A stretch of DNA of 64,000 bases from Clostridium manihotivorum (GCF_004015185.1 NZ_CP025746.1:3923776-3987775); one strand, 5' to 3'; shown: positions 37,698 to 47,081, counted from the first letter of the stretch. Numbers and translations are program-made. The notes: a model not told the origin generated them from the sequence alone.

Positions 37698-37781
37698 AAT
37701 TTGGCTAGGCTTAATACTATATTTCTAATTGATTTGTTATGTAGATTGCGCATTAACATATCCTAAATTATAAAGCATAAG

Positions 37782-38648
37782 TTAATAATTATAATCTATT
37801 ATATACTCTATATCTATTAGGCATCTTCTGATATTCCTATCCTTAATATTAGCCTCAGCTTTTATTACATATCTTTTAATAGCCCTTATATCAATATTAT
37901 ATTTTTCTAAAGTACTTATATTTTCCTTAATAAACTTGTATAACTGCAAAATTTCTTCTTCACTTATCTCAAGTTTCTCTAGCTTTCTTATATATTCATG
38001 AGCCTTATCAACATCTACAACATTGTTCCTTTTAGGTAATTGAACCAGATCTATGTTTCGCTTTATATCAACTCTGCCATTGACATCATTAATTAGCCTT
38101 TTAAGTCTTTTTTCTTGCGAATCCAATAATGGAAGCCCAATATTTAACTGAAGCTTAATATCTAATGGAAGCTCTAAGTGTTCTGGTACATTAAAGGGTA
38201 ATTCCCTGTTTTCTAAAACCTTTGATAATATCTCATCCTTCTCTAGATCTATCTTGCTTAAACCTTTACTTATCTCCCTAACAAGTTCTGGATTAAGTCC
38301 AGTATGCTGCTGAAGATGTATTATTCCAAGTCTATAAAGCTTACCAGTCTCAAGGTTTTTTATGGTATACCTATACTTTAATGCTCTCCCGCATTCACAT
38401 CTCATATCTCCAGTTCTAGCTTCAGCCTCCTCGTATTCTAACAACACCCATTTAAGTAATTTGTTCATAGAAGCTTCAGGATCAGCTAGCTCCTCTTCCG
38501 TAAGTACAGCTCCTAATTTTTTTGCCCAGCTATTTAACCATTGGGTCTTCTTTCCCCTCTTAACATAGTTGTCTAAGAATATTTTTTGCTCCTGATTAAG
38601 AAGTTTGTAAGCCTCTTCTATTGACTCTTTGCTCAAAACTTTATACAT
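37782..38648 (-). CDS. Hypothetical protein, DUF3895-like
   Basis: 288 residues, soluble, highly charged. A MRCECGRALKYRYTIKNLETGKLYRLG segment near residue 82 looks like a half zinc ribbon and is the feature that recalls DUF3895. The last 120 residues are helical (LEKLEISEEEILQLYKFIKENI). It is 18 bases downstream of the Cys-rich gene that follows on the map, so the two form an operon. Function unknown. Confidence 0.6.
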   Translation of the reverse strand: MYKVLSKESIEEAYKLLNQEQKIFLDNYVKRGKKTQWLNSWAKKLGAVLTEEELADPEASMNKLLKWVLLEYEEAEARTGDMRCECGRALKYRYTIKNLETGKLYRLGIIHLQQHTGLNPELVREISKGLSKIDLEKDEILSKVLENRELPFNVPEHLELPLDIKLQLNIGLPLLDSQEKRLKRLINDVNGRVDIKRNIDLVQLPKRNNVVDVDKAHEYIRKLEKLEISEEEILQLYKFIKENISTLEKYNIDIRAIKRYVIKAEANIKDRNIRRCLIDIEYIIDYNY

Positions 38649-38666
38649 AAACTCTCACCCATTTTT

Positions 38667-39392
38667 TTAATAATTACTCAAAAGTTTTTGAAGTGCTCTT
38701 TGTACTGAATCCTTGGAGGTTCCCCAAGGAGCATCTGCATTTAAATAATCAAATTTCTTTATAAACCACTGTAATTCTTTTTGTAACCGCTCCAAATTAT
38801 CTATATGTATCTTATTGGTAATATCAATGAATTCTTTACGGTGATCTGAACTTTTTATATTGGAAGAACCCTCTAATATATTTAAATGGTGCTTGTTGCA
38901 AAAACCATTGGAAGCTTTATATAGCTCTTTAAATTCACTATCCTTTATCCAAAGATCCACAAGTACCTTAACCATATCCTTATTATGCTTTTTTACATTG
39001 GAACAAATAAAGCAGTGATTTTCCAGCTCAGCATTTGTTTCTTTATCTACTTCCTTATTTTGTTTAAACAGCTTGTTTAAAATTGATTGATCTGGCTTTA
39101 GTGTAACTTTATTTTTTTTAGCATCCTTTAGCTTTTTATTTATTATTTTATCTAACATTATGGCTAAACCAAGTTTGTCGCTTCCTCTATTTAATTTCTC
39201 TATATGTGTTGAGCAAAACTTATATTCAGCTCCTATCTTAGGATAAAAATCAAGATCCATAACTCTTTCTCCTAGAATTGAATGCATTAACTGTTCTTCA
39301 TAGTTTTTCTCTAGATTGCATACTGGACATTCTGTTGTTTTATGTTCAAAAGCTTCATAAAGCTTTATTTCTTCTAATTTTAGTTTTTTCAT
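38667..39392 (-). CDS. Cys-rich protein with paired CxxC...C..H motifs, DUF6062-like
   Basis: 241 residues. Two similar metal-site halves are seen: ECPVCNLE (residues ~17-24) with KFCSTHIEK (~58-66), and HCFICSNVKKH (~127-137) with GFCNKHHLNI (~163-172). The spacing suggests an internal duplication and zinc or Fe-S binding. From memory it resembles DUF6062. First gene of a two-gene unit with the DUF3895-like gene, 18 bases away. Confidence 0.65.
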   Translation of the reverse strand: MKKLKLEEIKLYEAFEHKTTECPVCNLEKNYEEQLMHSILGERVMDLDFYPKIGAEYKFCSTHIEKLNRGSDKLGLAIMLDKIINKKLKDAKKNKVTLKPDQSILNKLFKQNKEVDKETNAELENHCFICSNVKKHNKDMVKVLVDLWIKDSEFKELYKASNGFCNKHHLNILEGSSNIKSSDHRKEFIDITNKIHIDNLERLQKELQWFIKKFDYLNADAPWGTSKDSVQRALQKLLSNY

Positions 39393-39681
39393 TTTATCTC
39401 TCCTAGTACATTTTTCGTTATATTTAAAATTATAACTTATTTTTGAAGAAAACTATTAGAAAAACTTTATCTAAAAGACGATTTCCTAAATAATAAATTT
39501 TTTTTTCTTATAATCTTTATGACTTCACTCTTATAGTCAACTAATAAATAACCAAATAATAAAAAATGCTTATAAAACCTTATAAATGCCGATTTAGCTT
39601 TAAAATAATTTAATACAATAAATTATTTATTACTGGCATCAAATACTTAAAAAAATTAAAAGAAGTCTTAAAAAATCAGAC
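39393..39681. other. AT-rich region upstream of the hsp20 promoter
   Basis: No open frame or repeat recognised. Divergent promoters for the DUF6062-like gene and hsp20 are expected here; only the hsp20 one is clear (next entry). Confidence 0.3.
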
Positions 39682-39711
39682 TTTGACTTTCCTTGACCTT
39701 TAATTTATTAT
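39682..39711 (+). promoter_or_regulatory. CtsR operator overlapping the hsp20 promoter
   Basis: Read on the minus strand, GGTCAAG-GAA-AGTCAAA fits the CtsR heptad repeat RGTCAAA-NAN-RGTCAAA with one mismatch (39682-39698). TTGACT at 39683-39688 is the -35, and TATTAT at 39706-39711 the -10, 17 bases apart. CtsR bound here would block RNA polymerase. Confidence 0.75.
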
Positions 39712-39757
39712 ATAGCTGTAAGGTAAATTAAATACAATTCATTAGGAGGGATTTTAA

Positions 39758-40198
39758 ATGTTTGAAATGATACCTTTTAGAAAAAGCAACTTATCTAGGG
39801 GAGATGATTTCTTTACACCATTTTTTAAAAACTTCTTTGATGATGATTTCTTTACAGAAATGACAAACATAAACGGAAGTTTTAAGGTTGACTTAAAAGA
39901 AACAGATGAAAACTACCTAGTTGAAGCTGATCTGCCAGGAATTAAAAAAGATGCAATAGATATTGATTACTCTAGTAACAATCTAATAATAAGCGCTAAA
40001 AGAAATGATTCTTTGGAAGAGACAAAAGAAAACTACGTAAGAAGAGAAAGACATTATGGCGAGTTTAAGAGGAGCTTCTATGTTGATAATGTAGATGAAA
40101 ATTCAATTGATGCATCCTTTAAAGATGGTGTTTTAAGAATAGTTCTCCCTAAAAAAGTAAAAGGTGAACCTAAAAATAGAAAAATAGATATTCACTAA
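39758..40198 (+). CDS. hsp20: Small heat-shock protein, Hsp20/alpha-crystallin family
   Basis: 146 residues. The N-terminal arm is Phe/Asp rich (DDFFTPFFKNFFDDDFF). The alpha-crystallin domain runs from ~43 to ~135 with YLVEADLPGIKKDAIDI, YVRRERHYGEFKRSFYV and DGVLRIVLPKK. It holds unfolding proteins as an ATP-independent chaperone. The ribosome site is AGGAGGG and control is by a CtsR box. Confidence 0.96.
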   Translation: MFEMIPFRKSNLSRGDDFFTPFFKNFFDDDFFTEMTNINGSFKVDLKETDENYLVEADLPGIKKDAIDIDYSSNNLIISAKRNDSLEETKENYVRRERHYGEFKRSFYVDNVDENSIDASFKDGVLRIVLPKKVKGEPKNRKIDIH

Positions 40199-40201
40199 GA
40201 T

Positions 40202-40241
40202 AAAAAAGTAGCTGAAGAGCCCCTTCTTCAGCTACTTTTTT
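40202..40241 (+). terminator. Terminator of hsp20 with conserved tail
   Basis: Perfect stem AAAAAAGTAGCTGAAG / CTTCAGCTACTTTTTT. The following ATCTGCCTTTCTGAA...CTGGCAGGCGAC resembles the tail after the 12.5 kb terminator. Confidence 0.9.
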
Positions 40242-40307
40242 GCGCATCTGCCTTTCTGAACCTATGTGAAGAAATTCTGGCAGGCGACATAATTAATTTT
40301 TTATTAT

Positions 40308-41264
40308 TTATATAGCCACCTTATTACTATACTTTCCACATCTATCACCAAAGCAACCTATAGTACTATCATTTTCATTGATTTTAACAACTTCGCATCT
40401 GTTTGGACAGCCTTCACACTCAAAACTTTTTGAAACGAATTTACTTTCAGCAAGATCAAAGCCTTTAAACCTACTTACACCAGCTTTTTCTACAGCTGCT
40501 TTTGCAATTAGCGCAGCCCCTATAGCTCCCATCATATTATAGTGTTCAGGTACAAATATTTCAAAACCTAAGGCATTTTCAAATGCTTTTTTCATTCCCT
40601 TGTTTGCAGCTACTCCACCTTGGAAAAACACTTTAGATTCTATGTCTTTTCCCTTACCTATGTTATTCAAGTAATTTCTTACTAAAGCATCGCAGAGTCC
40701 TCTTACTATATCAGATTCATTATACCCTAACTGTTGTTTATGTATCATATCTGATTCTGCAAATACAGCACACCTTCCTGCAATTCTTACCGGAGTTGTA
40801 GATTTAAGTGCGTATTCTCCGAACTCTTCTATTGGAATATCTAGTCTTTCTGCCTGCCTATCTAGAAAGGATCCTGTTCCTGCAGCACAAACAGTGTTCA
40901 TTGCAAAGTCAGAAACCACTCCATTTTTTAATATGATTATTTTTGAATCCTGACCACCAATTTCAATTATAGTTCTTACATCCTTATCAATCTCTAAAGC
41001 AGCAACAGCATGAGCTGTAATCTCATTCTTTATAGCATCGCCACCAATTAAAGTTGATGCTATATGTCTTCCACTTCCAGTAGTACCTGCTGCACTTACC
41101 TTTATGCCGTCATATTTATCCTTTAATATCTTAAATCCTTGCTGAATAGCATTTATAGGTCTTCCCTTTGTTCTCAAATAAAGTTTTTCAATTACATTCA
41201 TTTTCTCATCTATAAGTACAAGATCTGTACTTACTGATCCAACATCTACGCCAAGGTAGTACAT
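40308..41264 (-). CDS. BcrAD/BadFG-type ATPase, 2-hydroxyacyl-CoA dehydratase activator-like
   Basis: 318 residues of the ASKHA ATPase fold: GVDVGSVSTDLVLID (phosphate-1), TIIEIGGQDSKIIIL (phosphate-2) and FFQGGVAANKG (adenosine motif). The bridging [4Fe-4S] Cys residues are in NTVCAAGTGSFLDRQ and GRCAVFAESD. A C-terminal Cys cluster CEGCPNRCEVV...CFGDRCGKY is also present. Such activators drive ATP-dependent low-potential electron transfer. It overlaps the upstream gene by 19 bases, so translation is coupled. Confidence 0.88.
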   Translation of the reverse strand: MYYLGVDVGSVSTDLVLIDEKMNVIEKLYLRTKGRPINAIQQGFKILKDKYDGIKVSAAGTTGSGRHIASTLIGGDAIKNEITAHAVAALEIDKDVRTIIEIGGQDSKIIILKNGVVSDFAMNTVCAAGTGSFLDRQAERLDIPIEEFGEYALKSTTPVRIAGRCAVFAESDMIHKQQLGYNESDIVRGLCDALVRNYLNNIGKGKDIESKVFFQGGVAANKGMKKAFENALGFEIFVPEHYNMMGAIGAALIAKAAVEKAGVSRFKGFDLAESKFVSKSFECEGCPNRCEVVKINENDSTIGCFGDRCGKYSNKVAI

Positions 41265-42343
41265 TTCATCTTTCTCCTTTCAAGTAAATCTACAAAAGCT
41301 TCTATTCTAGTAACATATCCAGCTTCACCAGTCATTTCATCTACTACTAAAGACATAATAGGAAAGTCGTTATCACTTGATATCTTTGGTAGTATGGACT
41401 TTGAAACAATTTCTGGCATGCAGCCCATGGGGAATATTTGAATAGCTCCATCAAAACCTTCTTCATATGCCAACACTGCTTCTCCTATACACTCTCTAGC
41501 ATGGCCCCCTATATATAGAGGGAGATATTTTTTAGATTTTTTTCTTATATCAAGGGAATTTAATTTTGTTGGAATTAAAGTAGTATTTTTCACCCACCAG
41601 CTTGGTGTAAGTCTTCGCTTAGTTGAAACTCCATAATCCATTAATTTTTCTTCAATATACAAATTAGAAAAGGGTTCAATAACCGTATATATTTCTCCTA
41701 TTATTGCTATCTTAATAGGGTCCTTAGTTTTATCTTTTTCCACTTTATCTAATATTGATCTATAGTTTAAAAGTACTTTAATCATTTCTTTAGGGTTATT
41801 TGACTTTAGTGCATCTATCTTACATCTGTTTAATAATCTCTTACACTCTCCATGTTTTTTTTCATAACCGGCTAAATAGTGAGCCTTAGCTTCTATTTCA
41901 TCTATTAATTTTACAACCCTTAGACTGTCAAACAGCACCCTTAGCTTCTCATACTTATTTTTGCTACTTGCCGACGAAATTTTATTTACTCTAGAGAACA
42001 ACTCTCTTATTCCTATTTCCTTTGGAGCATCTATTACTATGAATTCTAAATCATGACCTAGTTTTTTCAATAGGTTCATCTGCATCTCACAATATTCTCC
42101 AAAACGGCAAGGCCCGCAGCTTCCTGTGATTATTACAGTATCTGCTCCCTCTTCTATTGCTTGAATATAATTTCCTATCATTATCTTAAAAGGTAGGCAT
42201 ATTTCTTCTGGTGAATAAAGTGCTCCAAGTTCAAGAGATAATTTGCTATTTTGTTTTGGTATTACATATTCTATGCCAAGTCCATCAAACATTGCTTTGG
42301 CTGCAAGATAGACATTGCCCATATGTGGAAAGGTTATCTTCAA
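41246..42343 (-). CDS. 2-hydroxyacyl-CoA dehydratase-related Fe-S protein (CoA activase family)
   Basis: About 365 residues from a TTG at 42343 (LKITFPHMGNVYLAAKAM), eight bases after AAAGGAG and one base after the upstream stop. Conserved Cys are in EEICLPFKIMIGNY, GSCGPCRFGEYCE and FPMGCMPEIV, as in the HgdB-like halves of activase fusion proteins. It contains no ATPase motif. It probably receives electrons from the ATPase encoded next; substrate unknown. A longer start at 42382 would overlap the previous gene. Confidence 0.8.
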   Translation of the reverse strand: MKITFPHMGNVYLAAKAMFDGLGIEYVIPKQNSKLSLELGALYSPEEICLPFKIMIGNYIQAIEEGADTVIITGSCGPCRFGEYCEMQMNLLKKLGHDLEFIVIDAPKEIGIRELFSRVNKISSASSKNKYEKLRVLFDSLRVVKLIDEIEAKAHYLAGYEKKHGECKRLLNRCKIDALKSNNPKEMIKVLLNYRSILDKVEKDKTKDPIKIAIIGEIYTVIEPFSNLYIEEKLMDYGVSTKRRLTPSWWVKNTTLIPTKLNSLDIRKKSKKYLPLYIGGHARECIGEAVLAYEEGFDGAIQIFPMGCMPEIVSKSILPKISSDNDFPIMSLVVDEMTGEAGYVTRIEAFVDLLERRKMKCTTLA

Positions 42344-42344
42344 A

Positions 42345-43235
42345 TTAACAGCTCCTTTCAAGCATATCAACAAAGGCTTCAACTCTAGTTTCTAGACCTG
42401 CTTCTCCAGTATGCTCATCAACTTTTAAAATCATAAATGGAAAATCTCCTATCTTATCTTTAATTAGCTCTACTATTACAGAATCAATTCCACAAGCAAA
42501 GGAGGATATATATATTATTCCATTGACCTTCTTCTCTAAAGAAGATTCCACCGTAAAACCGTAAGTGTTTCTAGCAAAAGTCCAAAAGGGTCTTTTATAA
42601 AGGGTTTTTACCCTACTGTCAATAAGCTCATCCTCCATGTACTCTTCAGTAACTACACCTACACCTAATTTATTAAGCTTTTTAACTATGTTCATATTTA
42701 TAAATTCATCATAAATATTGTAAGGATGCCCCGCCAATGCTACATTTAAATTATAGTTTTCATTTTTTATTCCAGTTTTATATTTTTGCTGTTCATCAAT
42801 AGCTTTATGAAAAGCATTCTTTATTACATTTCTATTTTTAGTAATAGTTTTTCCAGCTTTCTGTGCCCAATCATATAGCTCTTCTTCGCTGGAAGCATAA
42901 ATTGGCTCAATTATAGCCTGTGGCATATCTGGTATACTACTTAGAACCATTTCTGGAAGACCACAAAACTTAGGGCATATATACTCCCTAGATCTTATCT
43001 GCATGATTCTAGGAATTACAATCACATCACATTTATTCTTTAATAATGAAACATGACCATGGAATATCTTTATAGGTAAACAAGCCTCATCTACGCAGTA
43101 TTTGACGCCTTCATCTAACACCCTTTTATTAGTATCTGTTGAAGTTATTATTTCAGCTCCTAATTCACTAAAAAATGTTTGTAAAAAGGGATGATACTTA
43201 TAGTACAAAAGTCCCTTAGGAATACCTACCTTCAT
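42345..43235 (-). CDS. Acyl-CoA dehydratase activase-related protein (DUF2229)
   Basis: 296 residues beginning KVGIPKGLLYYKYHPFLQTFF, the usual DUF2229 opening. Cys residues are in YCVDEACLPIKIFHGHV, YICPKFCGLPEM and SSFACGIDSV, likely Fe-S ligands. It ends LKVDEHTGEAGLETRVEAFVD, a motif shared with the next gene, so the two are related domains. First gene of a three-gene operon whose members are fused into one large protein in many clostridia. Ribosome site GGAGGTATAAATG. Confidence 0.85.
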   Translation of the reverse strand: MKVGIPKGLLYYKYHPFLQTFFSELGAEIITSTDTNKRVLDEGVKYCVDEACLPIKIFHGHVSLLKNKCDVIVIPRIMQIRSREYICPKFCGLPEMVLSSIPDMPQAIIEPIYASSEEELYDWAQKAGKTITKNRNVIKNAFHKAIDEQQKYKTGIKNENYNLNVALAGHPYNIYDEFINMNIVKKLNKLGVGVVTEEYMEDELIDSRVKTLYKRPFWTFARNTYGFTVESSLEKKVNGIIYISSFACGIDSVIVELIKDKIGDFPFMILKVDEHTGEAGLETRVEAFVDMLERSC

Positions 43236-43412
43236 TTATACCTCCATAATTATAGATAAATATCTTCTTATTAAATCTCAAAACAATATAAAAACAGCAT
43301 ATATCGAGTTTATATTCTAAGAAGAATCTTATCTTTTTTTCCAAGAACGTATATCACCTTAATATAGAATTCAAATAGCTAATAATTTAATTACTAAGAA
43401 AACTTAAAATAT

Positions 43413-43475
43413 AGCCTATGTTAAAGTACCGTATTGAAATTAAGTGGTTAGTCATCTTATGCTTAAATGAGCTTT
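43413..43475. mobile_element. Left half of a GGCTmTGT MITE, interrupted
   Basis: AGCCTATGTTAAAGTACCGTATTG through AAATGAGCTT matches the first half of the copies at 20.6 and 58.8 kb. It stops exactly where the next repeat begins. Confidence 0.6.
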
Positions 43476-43578
43476 TATAGAGTTTCTAACTTGACTACTA
43501 ATTTATACACGTCTAAAATTTCTAGATACTAAGATTTTCGAACATGCATAACTTAGGTTTTCGTAATGGAACTCTATA
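43476..43578 (-). repeat. Dispersed ~104-bp TA-ended hairpin element, copy C
   Basis: Ends TATAGAGTTTC and GGAACTCTATA. Reverse complement aligns with copies A and B throughout (TTACGAAAAC, TGTATAAATTA). The outer pairs are GAGTT/AACTC where copy B has GGGAA/TTCCC, a compensatory change. Confidence 0.75.
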
Positions 43579-43796
43579 ATTTCTATACTAAAATGGTAAT
43601 AGTTTAACACAAACTCTCACTAAAGTAGTATTATCTATTATTAGAATATTATTCTATCTTCTTATACAGATTAGAAAAAAATTATCAAGTCGTACTCCGA
43701 AGAAAATATTTACATATAAACATTTAATTGTTAGAATTTATAAGTAGATAACTATTTCTATAAATTTTTATAAAAATATCTTATAAGGAGGACAAA

Positions 43797-44317
43797 ATGA
43801 ATAAGCTTAAGGAAAATCTAAAATTTATATTAACTACTTTTCTTATTTTCTCAATGATTGTAATATGCGTATTTTACTTTAAATCCTATAGAAAATATGA
43901 CAACTTATATTATAGTAATATCTCACGGGACTTAATTATGATAAATAGTAATTGTAGTTCTTTAAACCAAGAAATTCAGCAAATCATCACTGATAAAAAT
44001 GCTACACAAGATCAAATTATAAATATTCAGAGATTAGCTTTTGATTTAGAAAATAAATATAATAATATTAGTTTTAATAACAGTAATTATGCTGAATATG
44101 ATGACTATACTACTCCAAAAGCAAAATATGAACCTTTTAAAAAGTCCAATGAATACATAACCTCTTTACTTGATAGTAGCCTATACAACAATAATATAAT
44201 TACTATAGATGATAAAAAAGCAGATACTTTAAGTAATCTTTCAGATTTCTACTCAGAAGTTCTAAAGACCTTAAAGCCTTATGTGAGCAATGGGGATGTA
44301 AAGCAAGAAGTCATCTC
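43797..44317 (+). pseudogene. Signal-anchored hypothetical protein, 3' end lost to an IS
   Basis: 173 codons up to the insertion point, then the frame runs into IS sequence. One N-terminal membrane helix (residues ~9-28, FILTTFLIFSMIVICVFYF) is followed by an extracytoplasmic helical region rich in Asn, Ser and Tyr. Without the IS the frame would continue at 45631 as SKDKWIDILDNIYIANWF before entering IS630 remnant DNA. Ribosome site AAGGAGG. Function unknown. Confidence 0.6.
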
Positions 44318-44390
44318 TATAGTGGCTCGATTGTCAAGACAAAAATATTTAAGTTTACAATGAACCATATTTTACCATTATGTAGTTGCA

Positions 44391-45278
44391 CTATGCAGTA
44401 ATACCAAGTAGCACAGGATAGTAGTTTTCTGCCGGAGTTTGATAGCCAAGTGCAGAGTGGAGCTTTTCAAAATTGTAGCTGTGGATAAAATCACCAATCT
44501 GCTTACGGGCATCTCTTATGTTAACATAGTCCTTCAGGTAGACTTCGTCATATTTGAGCGTGCGGAACCAGCGTTCAATCATGATATTGTCTGCCCATCT
44601 GCTCTTACCATCCATGCTAATTTTGACTCTATGGTTTTCCACAAAGCTAATATACTCATGACCTGTGAATTGGCTGCCTTGATCAGAGTTCAATGTTTCA
44701 GGTTTAGCAACAGAAAAGGCTTTTTCAAGAGCGCTTTTAACCATATTTGTGGATAACGTATCGTCCAGCTCCCAGCCTACGATGAGACGACTGTGCCAGT
44801 CGATAATGGCTGTCAGATAGACAAAACCATGTTTGAGGCGGATGTAGGTTATATCGATAGACCATGCTTGATTCGGCCTTACAATATCCACATTCCTAAG
44901 AAGATAAGGGTATATCTTGTGTCCTTTAGCAGGCTTGGACAGGTTGGGTTTAGGGTAGATCGCATGTATGTCCATATCCTGCATGTACCTGCGAGTCTTC
45001 AATCTACCTATATCGAATCCTTGGCGCTGCAGCTGCTTTGAAATCTGCCTGGAGCCCCAGGATGGGTTGTCAGTGTGCATTCTATCTATGGAGTCTTTTA
45101 TAGCTAATTCTGTTTCAGACGGACTTTTACTCTTGTAGTATGCACTGGTACGGTTTACGTCCAGTAATTCAGCTACTGTGGATAAAGGGAGTTCCTTGCT
45201 ATCTTTTTGGGCGCGGAGTAAATTTACTCTCCCAATCAGGTCCAAAGAGTTCTTCAGATTTTTTTTTGAGCCAATCAA
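44391..45278 (-). CDS. IS3-family transposase OrfB (DDE integrase domain)
   Basis: 295 residues. The DDE residues lie in AWSIDITYI, LNSDQGSQFTG and MIERWFRTLKYDEV. It is complete in this copy and overlaps orfA by 80 bases in the -1 frame. The active protein is presumably the OrfAB fusion made by frameshifting. Confidence 0.95.
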   Translation of the reverse strand: MIGSKKNLKNSLDLIGRVNLLRAQKDSKELPLSTVAELLDVNRTSAYYKSKSPSETELAIKDSIDRMHTDNPSWGSRQISKQLQRQGFDIGRLKTRRYMQDMDIHAIYPKPNLSKPAKGHKIYPYLLRNVDIVRPNQAWSIDITYIRLKHGFVYLTAIIDWHSRLIVGWELDDTLSTNMVKSALEKAFSVAKPETLNSDQGSQFTGHEYISFVENHRVKISMDGKSRWADNIMIERWFRTLKYDEVYLKDYVNIRDARKQIGDFIHSYNFEKLHSALGYQTPAENYYPVLLGITA

Positions 45279-45537
45279 CCTGCGTAGTTAACTGACCAAC
45301 TTTCTTATATAGATCATCCTTCTCCGCTTCGCTTGATTTAAGGCTTTCTTTAAGCTTTTCATCCTTTTTATTATCAAAGGCATTGGCGGCGTTTTCGAGG
45401 AATTCGCTCTTCCAGTTACGCAACTGGTTTGGAGCAATCTCGTGTTCACTTGCCAGCTGGCTCAACTCCTTTTCGCCTTTTAGTAGCTCTATTATTACTT
45501 TAGCTTTGAATTCTGGTGTGAATGTTCTTTTTCTCAT
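45199..45537 (-). CDS. IS3-family transposase OrfA
   Basis: 112 residues with the IS3 helix-turn-helix RKRTFTPEFKAKVIIELLKG...LASEHEIAPNQLRNWKSEFLE and a leucine-zipper-like coiled coil (KSSEAEKDDLYKKVGQLTTQVDWLKKK). The end reads PRPKR-stop across C CCA AAA, a heptamer suited to -1 frameshifting immediately before the stop, which would fuse OrfA to OrfB. Confidence 0.93.
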   Translation of the reverse strand: MRKRTFTPEFKAKVIIELLKGEKELSQLASEHEIAPNQLRNWKSEFLENAANAFDNKKDEKLKESLKSSEAEKDDLYKKVGQLTTQVDWLKKKSEELFGPDWESKFTPRPKR

Positions 45538-45682
45538 AATGAAAACCTGCTTTCTTTTGATACTTTTATTATATCAGGTTCATTATATTTAACTCATATT
45601 TTTGTTGAGTTTTCTTAGACCATTATACTCAAAAGACAAGTGGATCGATATTTTAGATAATATATATATTGCAAATTGGTTT

Positions 45683-46743
45683 CTACAATCTAACACATAG
45701 CCTGTCTATTGTTTGAGTAGGAACCTTATTTATGTTACTTATAAACTTTTGAATTGCAGTTCTAACTTGTGGCAGAGATTTATAAAAGACATTGTTAATA
45801 ACAGATGCCTTTAGCCATCCCCATAACCCCTCTATAAGATTCATTTCTGGACTATACGGTGGTAAAAACATCAATTCAAGCCTATCTTTAACTCTATTAA
45901 GAAATGGCTGAATCAGCTTTGCATGATGAATCTTAGCATTGTCTAATACCACAACAATTTTTCCTTTTGGATACTGCTTAAGTACGTTTTCTAAAAGTCA
46001 TTAAATATCTTAGCGTCATATCTTTCATGTTCCTCGCAATATACGTTACCAGTCTCGTAATCCAATATTCCCATAAGTTTAACACCTGCATTTTTACCGA
46101 ACGTAGGAATTTTCCTTTGTTGTCCTCTTATAAACCAGCTCTTTTGAATTGCTTGATAATCTCTAATCATTGATTCATCTTCAAATAAGATGGTATCAAC
46201 TAAGCCATTGAGGCATTTTTTTAAAGCTTTAAAGTCACTTTAAAAATTTCTTGCTTTTCTTTATCAGCTTTCGGCTAAGACGTAAGTAGGTCTAGTATAA
46301 CTTAAATTTAATCTATGAAGTACATATGCTATTCCTCTATGTGACATATTTATATTAAATTCTTTAATAACCCATTGCCTCACTAATTCAATAGTCCAAT
46401 TCATTTTAGATTCGAAGCCTACATCTTCTGGAGTTTTTGTAGTTATAGTTTCTACAATGAGCTTCTCTTGAAGTGAATTGATTTTCTTTGCGCTCCGCCG
46501 CCGTGGCCAATATTTAATCCATCTATTCCTTTTGATTTATAATTTTTTTATATATGTAGAAACAGTATGTTCTTCTAGATTCTCCATTTCAGCTATTTTT
46601 CTATTTGTAAATCCATCAAAATGCTTAAGTAAAACAGAATATCTTTTATATAACCTTGTGTTTTTAGTCTTTTTTAAAGCTGATTTTAACTCGTTTATAT
46701 CATCTTCATGCCCAGCAATCTTATTAAGAATCAAAATATCCAT
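45683..46743 (-). pseudogene. IS630-family transposase remnant with several frameshifts
   Basis: The N-terminal HTH is in DGFTNRKIAEMENLEEHTVSTYIKKL (46537-46743), followed in other frames by VRQWVIKEFNINMSHRGIAYVL, LFEDESMIRDYQ with the first catalytic Asp region, and GILDYETGNVY. The C-terminal VVLDNAKIHHAKLI and FLPPYSPEMNLIEGLW hold the remaining DDE residues. At least three frame breaks or stops interrupt it. Terminal repeats were not identified. It lies between the two IS3 copies. Confidence 0.88.
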
Positions 46744-46955
46744 ATTTAAAACCTCGCTATAATTTTTATTTTATATTCTAGTTTGGATATTTTAGTTATC
46801 TTATATTAATGGATGTTCTTACCTAAATATCATATCGAAATTTTCATCTTGCAACATATATATAATAAAAATATCCAATGTGTATGAAAACTTTGTTTAA
46901 GCTAATATCTATAACTTTGGCCAAGCTCTAAAAATTAAATATAAGATTCTCATTA

Positions 46956-47000
46956 TAGTTAATTAGAATATAGTAACAATATACTAATTAACTATTTTTT
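46956..47000 (+). terminator. Orphan terminator between IS elements
   Basis: Stem TAGTTAATTAG / CTAATTAACTA then TTTTTT. No intact plus-strand gene precedes it; it may belong to the gene disrupted at 44.3 kb. The rest of 46744-47081 shows nothing recognisable. Confidence 0.6.
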
Positions 47001-47081
47001 ATGTTTATAAATATAAAAAACCTCAAACCCTGAGAAGTTGTATCTTATAATCAAAATTTTTTTCATAATTTCAATGCTATA

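Larger units (their letters stand above)
44318..45627 (-). mobile_element. IS3-family (IS150-type) insertion sequence, copy 1, 1310 bp
   Basis: Ends TATAGTGG and CCATTATA belong to imperfect terminal inverted repeats (a CAAAAATAT...AATGAACC block is shared by both ends). Flanked by a 3-bp direct repeat CTC (44315-44317, 45628-45630). It contains overlapping orfA and orfB on the minus strand. Confidence 0.95.

Noticed and set aside
44439..45592. Plus-strand frames across IS3 copy 1
   Set aside because: Antisense to orfA/orfB and repeated identically in copy 2; no independent coding support.
43797..45700. IS3 insertion gene as a complete 188-residue protein
   Set aside because: The last 15 codons are IS sequence, repeated verbatim before copy 2 at 47.08 kb.
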